A stretch of 33,302 nucleotides of DNA from an uncultured Clostridia bacterium (lineage in GTDB: Bacteria; Bacillota; Clostridia; TANB77; CAG-508), in assembly GCA_944386145.1 (NCBI GenBank), contig CALWZZ010000005.1:1-33302 (forward strand), given 5' to 3'. The translations under genes were made by a program, and so were the position numbers. Under the pieces are notes generated by a model, which was given only the letters and a program-made list of their open reading frames with translations, was not told where the DNA came from and did not search any database. How positions within the stretch are numbered: position 1 is the stretch's first letter; every line of letters starts with the position of its first letter. Positions 1 to 7,218 of this stretch are shown here, piece after piece.

Positions 1-2
1 TA

Positions 3-182
3 GATTATGACCCAGGTGCTAGTGAAACAAATCAAGCAAATAGAATTAAATTATTGATGACTGTTGCTAAAGATAATTTAAAAATAAAACAAGCTAGAAA
101 GGCAGCAATTGAGAAAGAAAATGAGGTTGAAGCAATAAAACAAACAAAAGAAATCAAAGAAACTCAAAAAATTAACAAGTAA
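3..182 (+). CDS. 3' end of an unrecognised gene (partial)
   Basis: An open frame enters from the left edge and ends at TAA 180-182, giving the last 59 residues of a protein. The visible part is hydrophilic and rich in Lys, Glu and Gln, reading like a charged helical or coiled-coil tail. No catalytic motif or membrane segment is visible and I do not recognise the family. A hairpin terminator follows at 262-295, which suits the end of a transcription unit. The gene lies on the plus strand, opposite to the secretion locus. Its reality rests on the uninterrupted frame ending just before a promoter and a terminator, so confidence is moderate. Confidence 0.55.
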   Translation, partial: DYDPGASETNQANRIKLLMTVAKDNLKIKQARKAAIEKENEVEAIKQTKEIKETQKINK

Positions 183-185
183 AAT

Positions 186-214
186 TTGACATATTTTCTA
201 AATTGTTGTATACT
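186..214 (+). promoter_or_regulatory. sigma-A-like promoter (TTGACA-17-TATACT)
   Basis: TTGACA at 186-191 and TATACT at 209-214 are separated by 17 nt. It starts right behind the stop codon of the partial gene. Transcription would begin near 221 and meet the hairpin at 262-295 within about 75 nt, so this promoter may make a short RNA or an attenuated leader rather than a long mRNA. Confidence 0.5.
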
Positions 215-261
215 ATTTATAGAAAGTAATTTTAACTAAATCTTTCATGTAAAATCAAATA

Positions 262-295
262 AAAAATAGAGGAAGTTGCAGCTTCCTCTATTTTT
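262..295 (+). terminator. Rho-independent terminator
   Basis: A perfect 14-bp stem (262-275 with 282-295) closes a 6-nt loop. The outer arms are A-run and T-run, so it can act on both strands. It follows the partial gene ending at 182. Confidence 0.8.
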
Positions 296-360
296 ATTTA
301 TGAAGGTGGTTTTATTGTACAATAAATATTTACTAATTACAATATTATTTAGAATTTTTA

Positions 361-389
361 TTGATAACTTATTTTTTTTGTGGTATTAT
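361..389 (+). promoter_or_regulatory. Promoter of the J-domain gene (TTGATA-17-TATTAT)
   Basis: TTGATA 361-366 and TATTAT 384-389 are spaced by 17 nt and lie 22 nt before the ATG at 412. The open frame could formally begin with the TTG at 361, but that TTG is part of this -35 element, which supports the ATG at 412 as the true start. Confidence 0.5.
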
Positions 390-411
390 TTACGAGAAAG
401 GATTACTAACT

Positions 412-1123
412 ATGAGTAAAAATTATTATGAAATATTAGAAATTGATAAAAATGCGTCACCAGAAATTATAGAAAAAGCATATAAAACTTTGGCCAAAAA
501 ATATCATCCTGATTTGCAAGATGACGCTCATAAGAAAGAAGCAGAAGAAACGTTAAAGAAAATTAATGAAGCGTATGAGACTTTATCAACCCCTGAAAAA
601 AAATCCATCTATGACCAAACGATAGAATCTCATTCCATTTCTGAAGATGATTATAATGATTTGTATGAACAAAATCAGATTTTAAAAGAACAATTAAAAC
701 ATACAAATCAATCTTCTAATCGTAATACAAATACACGGATACACGCAAAGCAACTTTTCTCACGCTCAAGAGCCAAATGCAAGAACAAATCCTACACATT
801 TTCAAGACACTACTAATACTCAAAATTGTGAAGACGAATTAAGAAGACAAGAAGAAAATTTATATTATCAGCAACAATTACAAAATGCTAGAGAACAAGC
901 TTACCATGATGCTTATATACAAGATTTAAAAAATAGAGGTTATAAAATTCGTTATAAAAAAACGTTTAAGGATTATGTTAAAGATTTTATTGCTTTAGTA
1001 ATATTTGTTCTTATATTGGTATTATTATGGCAAATTCCTTTTGTTAAAAACTTTTTTATTGATTTTTATAATAATAATACATTCCTTCAAAGTATTGTCC
1101 AAATGTTTAAAAATTTGATTTAG
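412..1123 (+). pseudogene. J-domain (DnaJ-like) membrane protein, frame broken
   Basis: The start is ATG 412, preceded by AAAGGA at a 9-nt spacing. The first 65 or so residues are a J-domain with the HPD motif in KYHPDL, the part that stimulates Hsp70/DnaK ATPase. The first frame stops at 816 after a run of unrelated residues. A second frame, shifted by +1, continues without stop from about 720 to TAG 1121. It encodes a Gln-rich linker and a hydrophobic helix (FIALVIFVLILVLLWQIPF) near the C terminus. One extra base, possibly in the T-run at 755-758, explains the break. Restored, the protein would be a cytosolic J-domain tethered by a C-terminal membrane anchor, about 236 residues long. It is the only complete gene on the plus strand left of the origin. 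Either a real pseudogene or a sequence error would fit; the J-domain call is firm. Confidence 0.75.
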
Positions 1124-1158
1124 TACATACTAAAAAGTATATACCAAATCAAATTTTT
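1109..1158. terminator. Bidirectional terminator between convergent genes
   Basis: A 13-bp stem pairs 1109-1121 with 1146-1158, with A-run and T-run on the outside. It covers the stop codon of the J-domain gene and faces the end of the secretion operon arriving from the other side, so it may terminate both. Confidence 0.7.
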
Positions 1159-1230
1159 TTATTGTGTTATTCTATTCTTTTATCAATTTAAAAATTTCTT
1201 GTAACCTAATGTCATCTATATCGACTTACA

Positions 1231-2541
1231 TTATTCTACTGAAAATGACATAACAAAATCATAATCATCTTTTAATTGCATAATAATTGTATTTTCAATT
1301 TCTTCGTCTGTTTCCCCTGTCATATCTGTTAAAACAATATATTGTGTATATGTTTGATTTGTCTCTGTAAATTGTCCTACTTGCAATTGATAATGTGATG
1401 GGAAATGTTCTCTCATGTATTGTTCAAATGCTTCTTCTGAACCGAAATTGTTATTTCTAAATGTTTCATCTAAATATTGATATGCTGAATGATAATCTCG
1501 ATTATTTAACATGTCTACCCATCTATCAATATTCATTCTTACTTTCATTGTCGTATCTCCCTCATCATATGCTGTTTTGAAACTATCTGTTAAAATCGTA
1601 TAAGTATCTAATTGTATCGTATAATTTAATATATCCTTTTCATTAAAGATATAGGTATTGTTATATTTATCTCTTCCTACATATTGTGTATAATCACTAT
1701 ACGTATTAGATAAATATTCATCTAAAGTGATACTTTTTATTTCATCTGTATTTTTTGTAATATAGTTTTCAAAATTTTCTAAACTGCCAAATCTCTCATT
1801 TCGATAAGTTTCATCAAATTTTTCATAAACTAACTCTGGTGCTGCTAATACTAATCGCTTATATTGGTTGATATAATCTCTTACTGTATTTTCAGTATTA
1901 ATTGTTGTACTACTATATTGATTATTATCATTTTTTTCTATACTGGTAATATCTTGGCTAACAGAATTAATTTCATCATAATCTTGTGTAGTTGGTTCTA
2001 TAGAAAATGTTCTGTTATTAAAATCCACATTAACAATTAATGTAACTTCACTGTCCAATTCATAATTCAAATTTTCGACTATTCCATAGGTTACAAATGT
2101 ACTTACATTTTCATCTACTAACTTTTTCATTTGTACTGGTACAAAAAGCATTTGCTCTTCTTTTGTGTCCACATATTGTTCAAGATTTTGTGTTGTAATA
2201 TTATTTTTTGAAATATATTCACTACTTAATAAATCTATGATAAATCCCATCTTATCATCTTCTGTTACAATTTCCACAAAATTTCCTGAATCATCTCGTC
2301 CATAATATCTAGAACTATTCATATTTAATGCTTGTATATATGCTGTTACTGCATTATTAACAATATTATATTCTGTTCTTTCTATTTCTTTTCTTTCAGT
2401 TGTTATATCCTCTAATTCCACCCCTGGTGTAACTGCATTTGCTTGTTCATTTTTTTCTCTTTGTTGAATAAGAACAATACTAATAATTAAAATAACAATA
2501 ATAACAACAATGATTCCTATGATAATTTTCAATTTTTTCAT
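1231..2541 (-). CDS. Membrane-anchored protein with repeated NTF2-like domains
   Basis: The 436-residue product starts at ATG 2541 behind GAGAGGG. It has one N-terminal membrane segment (residues about 5-26) and an otherwise extracytoplasmic, Asp/Glu/Asn/Thr-rich body. Two C-terminal segments resemble each other: one has YEKFDETYRNERFGS and the other YQYLDETFRNNNFGS, each followed by an aromatic-rich beta region. This is the look of tandem NTF2-fold domains such as those in VirB8/TcpC-type assembly factors of Gram-positive type IV secretion systems. The fold call is inference from pattern, not from a recognised signature. It is the last gene of the secretion operon, 15 nt after the lysozyme gene, and the 317-residue protein encoded at 6222-7175 may be of the same kind. 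Likely role: a structural or assembly part of the channel outside the membrane. Confidence 0.6.
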   Translation of the reverse strand: MKKLKIIIGIIVVIIVILIISIVLIQQREKNEQANAVTPGVELEDITTERKEIERTEYNIVNNAVTAYIQALNMNSSRYYGRDDSGNFVEIVTEDDKMGFIIDLLSSEYISKNNITTQNLEQYVDTKEEQMLFVPVQMKKLVDENVSTFVTYGIVENLNYELDSEVTLIVNVDFNNRTFSIEPTTQDYDEINSVSQDITSIEKNDNNQYSSTTINTENTVRDYINQYKRLVLAAPELVYEKFDETYRNERFGSLENFENYITKNTDEIKSITLDEYLSNTYSDYTQYVGRDKYNNTYIFNEKDILNYTIQLDTYTILTDSFKTAYDEGDTTMKVRMNIDRWVDMLNNRDYHSAYQYLDETFRNNNFGSEEAFEQYMREHFPSHYQLQVGQFTETNQTYTQYIVLTDMTGETDEEIENTIIMQLKDDYDFVMSFSVE

Positions 2542-2556
2542 ATAACCCTCTCTTTT

Positions 2557-3606
2557 CTATACATCTAAGGCTCCAGAATTATTTGGTGATCTCCATACTT
2601 GAACATTTGCATTTCCATAATAACGACTAAACCATGCACTATATGGTCCTCCCAATGGTGCCCTTCCACTTGAAGAAACAACACCACAGTTTTGGTCATA
2701 TACTAAACCATCACCTGCATAAATTAATACGTGATTTCCAACATCATTGATGACATCTCCTGGTTGAATTTCATCATGGCTCACTTGTGTCCATCCTGCT
2801 GCTGATAACATATCTGGAATTCCACCTGATCCTGTATAATTATAATTAAATGCATTAATTTGATCTGCTGTTAATAAGCCTGATTGATATAGCACAATAG
2901 AAACATACGTTGCGCAACATGCATATGGGTGTTGTGCGGCTGCTTCAATATCTCCCCATGTTAAGTTACTTAAAGAATAATGTACATTTCTTGCAATCAT
3001 ATCATTCATAACTTGCTCACAAACAGTTAAAATACTTCCACCTGTTACAACTGGTCTTTCTGTATCTTTAAACAATTCATAATATTCTCTTGCTTTTTGC
3101 TGTCTTTCGGCTTCTGTAGAATTTGACTGTGGTCTTTCAAATGTCCACATAAATGCACTTGCAGCTTCTTCTGGGGTTGAAGCATTTGCCCAACTCTCTG
3201 TTGTATATCCATGATTATTCATCAACTGATATTCTGCATATCCATTTCCTCCAGGTGTTAATTCTGCTATTAAAAATTCTATTTGTGTCGCTAAATCTGT
3301 CCATTCTTTTCCTTTTGAAGCTGCATAATCTCTCAATTGCTGATTTCTACCAGTAGAACCTCTATCATTGTTTGTCCATTGACATAATCCTATACCACCA
3401 TTAAATTCGTTATAGCCATATTCTACGACATCATATTGAAATCTAGATTCTATCCAAATATTTCCCAAAACACCTGCTGCTGATTCTTTACTATATCCTG
3501 CATCTAATAATGCCCACCATATTTTTTCCTCTGTTGTAGCTCCGTACAAGTCCTCCATTTCCTGCTGCCACGAAATTGCTACTTCCAAAAGTATCTTCAA
3601 AATCAA
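2557..3606 (-). CDS. Phage-tail-lysozyme plus NlpC/CHAP-type peptidase, probably the C-terminal part of a larger hydrolase
   Basis: Residues about 22-180 match the phage-tail lysozyme type (TTEEKIWWALLDAGYS, then AAGVLGNIWIESRF with likely catalytic Glu53). Residues about 190-340 look like a papain-fold cell wall peptidase: a Cys in CCATYVS (230/231), GDVINDVGNHVLIYAGDG with His292, and a later Asp. Lysozyme plus cysteine peptidase is the usual make-up of conjugation muralytic enzymes such as CwlT of ICEBs1 or Orf14 of Tn916. The frame opens at a TTG (3606) with no ribosome site, and the ATG at 3558 has AGGA only 1 nt away. It overlaps the preceding amidase frame by 116 nt in the +1 phase. 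I infer that one polypeptide was encoded and a base was gained near 3535-3600. The domains are clear; the start is not resolved. Confidence 0.8.
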   Translation of the reverse strand: MILKILLEVAISWQQEMEDLYGATTEEKIWWALLDAGYSKESAAGVLGNIWIESRFQYDVVEYGYNEFNGGIGLCQWTNNDRGSTGRNQQLRDYAASKGKEWTDLATQIEFLIAELTPGGNGYAEYQLMNNHGYTTESWANASTPEEAASAFMWTFERPQSNSTEAERQQKAREYYELFKDTERPVVTGGSILTVCEQVMNDMIARNVHYSLSNLTWGDIEAAAQHPYACCATYVSIVLYQSGLLTADQINAFNYNYTGSGGIPDMLSAAGWTQVSHDEIQPGDVINDVGNHVLIYAGDGLVYDQNCGVVSSSGRAPLGGPYSAWFSRYYGNANVQVWRSPNNSGALDV

Positions 3607-6199
3607 ATTCTGTTACACCATAATTCGTATTAGAAGCTAAAAACATTAAATATTTTGTTAAATCTAATAAATTAGCAGTTTTCTCATTATCTTCTACAAG
3701 TTTAAAGAACCAATATTCCTGCATTCTTCTATTCATATGTTCTTCTATATATAAGTCTACATATTTATCTGTCATAGGTTCTACTTTCATGTCTCCGCCA
3801 CTATCGTATGTATTGGTTAGTCTATTAACAGTTGTTGCCGTTCTATGAATTTCTGTATATGTATACATTATATTATTTCCATCTTCATCGTCTAATCCTG
3901 TATCTCTTGATTCTTGTGCCACAATTTGTTCTTCACCACGTGTAACTGTTCCTTCTGTATACGTAACTTGTCCTGGTACATTTACAATAATTTCATCTTG
4001 GTCACCCATATTTAAAACACGTTCACTATAACTGTTTTCTTTATATGTTTTAACACACCAAGTTTCTATATAGGTAATATCTGTTTTTGTATTACAAGTT
4101 TCTGTAATCGTCCTTGTATGTTGTGAGCCATCTACTCGCCAGTCATGCGCGCTACCTGCTGCATTTCCTTCATTTGAAGATGTTTCTACTTTTACTTCTA
4201 CATCTGTTAGTACTTCTGTTGTTGTTATATTATCTTGAAGTGCAATAACAATTTCACTATCTAATACAATGTCTGCTAATTCTTCAGAAAAATCTTCATA
4301 TCCTGTGTCTATGTAATAGAATAATAAATATTCAAATGGCATATGATAATTTTGTAAAGCAGTCCTAAAATCCATTGCTGCATTTTCTTTTATTTCAACA
4401 CTACCATCATTACTTAGTGTCCAAGTTAATGAAACCAATTTATTATCTTCATTTAATGTAAAATACTTTGTTGCTTCTTCTACATTTCCACTTGCTTTTA
4501 ACTCTTCAAACTCTTCTGGCGTTACATATTTCATATTAACTACACGAGATTCTATACTACTTGTGATGGTGGTTGTTCCTGTTTCTGTTGCACTAATTCC
4601 TTCATGACTTGATTCTAAATAGGTTTTTATTCCATTTACAATTCCTTGTGCATAATTTTCAACACCATCATCTCTAATGACATCTGCGTCAACATTTCCT
4701 GTTAAAAATCCACCTTCTGTAACAACTGATGGAAATCCGCTAGAAGCTGCGTTTTCTATAATACTTAAACTTCCCACTGCTGTAATTTGTGTATCTGCAC
4801 CTGCTCCACGGTTATCTAATCCCATTGCAGAAGATATACTATCTGATAATATTTCTGCCAATTGTTGAGAATATCCATCTCCTTCTTTATAGATAACTTC
4901 TACACCATTTGCGTCTGCATTTTCAGCAGCATTAAAATGGATTTGTATACATAAATCTGGATTTGCATCTCTTGCAAGCTGTGTTCTATCTTCTACCTTA
5001 ATTCCTCCTGGATTATCTGAAGTACTTCCTGTTTGTACTACTGTCACATTGGAATATGTAGATTCTATCAGTTCTTGTACTCTTTCCGCTACTTGAATTG
5101 TTAGCTCTTCTTCTATTAAATCACCTGATGCAGCTCCTTGGTCGTCTGTGTTATTATGTCCTGCTGCAATTGCGACTGTAAATTGGTCGCCTTCTTCTCC
5201 AATAATTTCTCTTCCACTAGAATCTCTTGCTCTTGAACTTACAGTTGCATTTGTTCTAGTCGTCATTTCTGCCGAATTCGTTGGATTTATTGTAACTGTG
5301 TTAAACTCTGGCGTTAGAGAAGGTGTTTCATTGGAATCGATTGTATCTTCTCTATCATTATATTCTCCTTCTCCTCCACTAGAACGTATATTGATATCTT
5401 TTGATCTGATATATCCTGTAATATCTCCACTATTGACTTCAATATAGAATACAACTGTATCATTTAAATGATCTTCAACCTTCTCATAATTTCCTGTATA
5501 AGTTACCTCATCAGATTTATTAATAATTACATAACTAGAGTCTTCATTTTGTTTCTTTATCCATACATTAGCCTCTTCTTCATATACATAGGCATTATTA
5601 TATAAAACAAGTTTTTTTCCCTCTTCCCAACTTTTAATTTCTTCTTCTCTTGGTGTTAGTGATACATCTGTAAAAGAGCTTTCTGGTTCTAATACACTGG
5701 TTTCTCCTTGTCCTGTATTTTTCATTTCACCAACAGCCTTATTCGGTGTTACTCTTTTAACATCAATTACACCTTGGAAGCCACTTTCTCCTTCTGGAAT
5801 TTCTCCTCCTAAGTTAGGAAATTTGGTTACCACTTCTGCCTGAATTAATTTTTTCAAAAAGTCCACATCGTTTGGCACATCGTGATATGAACTACTCGTA
5901 TTTATAGTTTCAATGATATCTTCTAATTTTGTATCAATATCATCAACAAAATCTAAATAATATCCTGTTTCACTATTTCCTTTGATTTGAATTAGCTCTG
6001 CCACATCTTCAATTTCTAAATCTTCATAAATTTTAGTTGCACTATTTAATCCAAAAATAACTTCATTAATCCATGAAAAAAGTATGCTGGCCAGTACTAA
6101 AATACTTAAAATTGAAACGATTTTTATTGTAATAGGAAGTGCTATAATTGTTTTTCCTACTTGTTTGACAAATCCCTTTACTTTTCCGAATATTTCCAT
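3491..6199 (-). CDS. Membrane-anchored N-acetylmuramoyl-L-alanine amidase of the secretion locus
   Basis: Start ATG 6199 has AGAGGTGA upstream. Residues 18-50 contain one membrane segment and the rest should be outside the cell. Residues about 341-530 form an Amidase_3 domain with the expected zinc and catalytic positions: His348 in AAGHNN, a Glu among 363-365, His421 in IQIHFNA and Glu495 in VVTEGG. It cuts the bond between muramic acid and the stem peptide. Residues 190-275 may hold an SH3-like binding region, and about 540-880 is a conserved-looking domain I cannot name. The last 20 or so residues run in a frame that overlaps the lysozyme gene, while the lysozyme frame lies at +1. Together the two would make an enzyme of about 1,230 residues with three hydrolytic activities. 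Likely job: opening the peptidoglycan locally for the secretion channel. Confidence 0.85.
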   Translation of the reverse strand: MEIFGKVKGFVKQVGKTIIALPITIKIVSILSILVLASILFSWINEVIFGLNSATKIYEDLEIEDVAELIQIKGNSETGYYLDFVDDIDTKLEDIIETINTSSSYHDVPNDVDFLKKLIQAEVVTKFPNLGGEIPEGESGFQGVIDVKRVTPNKAVGEMKNTGQGETSVLEPESSFTDVSLTPREEEIKSWEEGKKLVLYNNAYVYEEEANVWIKKQNEDSSYVIINKSDEVTYTGNYEKVEDHLNDTVVFYIEVNSGDITGYIRSKDINIRSSGGEGEYNDREDTIDSNETPSLTPEFNTVTINPTNSAEMTTRTNATVSSRARDSSGREIIGEEGDQFTVAIAAGHNNTDDQGAASGDLIEEELTIQVAERVQELIESTYSNVTVVQTGSTSDNPGGIKVEDRTQLARDANPDLCIQIHFNAAENADANGVEVIYKEGDGYSQQLAEILSDSISSAMGLDNRGAGADTQITAVGSLSIIENAASSGFPSVVTEGGFLTGNVDADVIRDDGVENYAQGIVNGIKTYLESSHEGISATETGTTTITSSIESRVVNMKYVTPEEFEELKASGNVEEATKYFTLNEDNKLVSLTWTLSNDGSVEIKENAAMDFRTALQNYHMPFEYLLFYYIDTGYEDFSEELADIVLDSEIVIALQDNITTTEVLTDVEVKVETSSNEGNAAGSAHDWRVDGSQHTRTITETCNTKTDITYIETWCVKTYKENSYSERVLNMGDQDEIIVNVPGQVTYTEGTVTRGEEQIVAQESRDTGLDDEDGNNIMYTYTEIHRTATTVNRLTNTYDSGGDMKVEPMTDKYVDLYIEEHMNRRMQEYWFFKLVEDNEKTANLLDLTKYLMFLASNTNYGVTEFDFEDTFGSSNFVAAGNGGLVRSYNRGKNMVGIIRCRI

Positions 6200-6221
6200 T
6201 TTATCACCTCTTTTCGTTCAT

Positions 6222-7175
6222 TCATAGTTCCATTTCAAAAGTGCTTCTTTCTACTTCATCTCCATTTTCATATGTATTATAATCTAATATGATATCTCCA
6301 AATGTAATCCCAGTTATCACAATTCCCTCTCTATATGTATCACTAAATCTTATAGAAATTCTTTTGGTTTCTCCTGGTTCAAAAGTTAATTCTTCTTCAT
6401 TATTTTCATATAGAAGAGAACTATATCGATTTCCTAAATCATCTGTAAGATATGTTGTATTGGTATCTTCTCTTGAGTCTAATAAAATGGTTGTATCTGT
6501 TTTATTGGTAATTTCAAAAGAATAAATTTCATAATTCATAAATACTTGTGAATCTCTCACAGTAATATCTAATACATCATTACTATAATCTTGAAAAATA
6601 TTCTTTATAGCAATTAAGTTATTAATATTTAATTTATATTCTCCATCTTCTGGTGTAATGGTTACATAGTCTTCATAATATGTATCATTTGAAATTCCTG
6701 TTGCTAGCATGTTGTCAAAAATTCTTACCTGATAAATATATAAATCTCCTGATTTTATGTAAGATTGAAAAGAGAAATCTTTATCGCCTGAAAACTTTTC
6801 TGAACAGTAAGAACTTTCAAATACTTCCTCTGTTGGATATAATACATCAATTGTTTCTTGGGCTAACAAATTGTATGCTTTTCGTGGCTCATGATTTGTA
6901 CAATAATTGAAAAATTGCTCTATAAGATTTCCAAAATCTTTTCGATATTGTTCTGGTACATCTTCATCTGATAGTATTGATTCACTTTGACTATCATAAG
7001 AAACAACATTAGATAATGTTGTTTCTTCTTCTAGAATATTTCGATTTTGCTCTTCTATTTGATTTCTCGAAATAGAATTTAGTACTTGAATAATTACTAG
7101 GATAAATATAATTCCTAATATTGTTGCCCACACTTTTAATCGATTTTGACTATAAAATCTTAATAATTTATGCAT
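6222..7175 (-). CDS. Membrane-anchored secretion accessory protein, putative VirB8/TcpC-like
   Basis: This 317-residue protein starts at ATG 7175 behind AGGAGGG. One membrane helix lies at about residues 15-35. The extracytoplasmic body has two parts. Residues about 80-200 (with EQFFNYCTNHEPRKAYNLL and paired Cys) look like an NTF2-fold domain. Residues about 205-317 look like an immunoglobulin-like beta domain (FEPGETKRISIRF, typical of DUF4352/Telomeric-repeat-factor-like extracellular beta sandwiches). No enzyme motif is seen. It sits between the VirB6-like gene and the amidase gene, 22 nt before the latter, so it should be part of the same complex. The fold assignment is inference; a lipoprotein-like or sensor role cannot be excluded. 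Confidence 0.55.
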   Translation of the reverse strand: MHKLLRFYSQNRLKVWATILGIIFILVIIQVLNSISRNQIEEQNRNILEEETTLSNVVSYDSQSESILSDEDVPEQYRKDFGNLIEQFFNYCTNHEPRKAYNLLAQETIDVLYPTEEVFESSYCSEKFSGDKDFSFQSYIKSGDLYIYQVRIFDNMLATGISNDTYYEDYVTITPEDGEYKLNINNLIAIKNIFQDYSNDVLDITVRDSQVFMNYEIYSFEITNKTDTTILLDSREDTNTTYLTDDLGNRYSSLLYENNEEELTFEPGETKRISIRFSDTYREGIVITGITFGDIILDYNTYENGDEVERSTFEMEL

Positions 7176-7218
7176 ATAGCCCTCCTAAAGATCTCTCTAT
7201 TCTTTATTTATTGGATTT

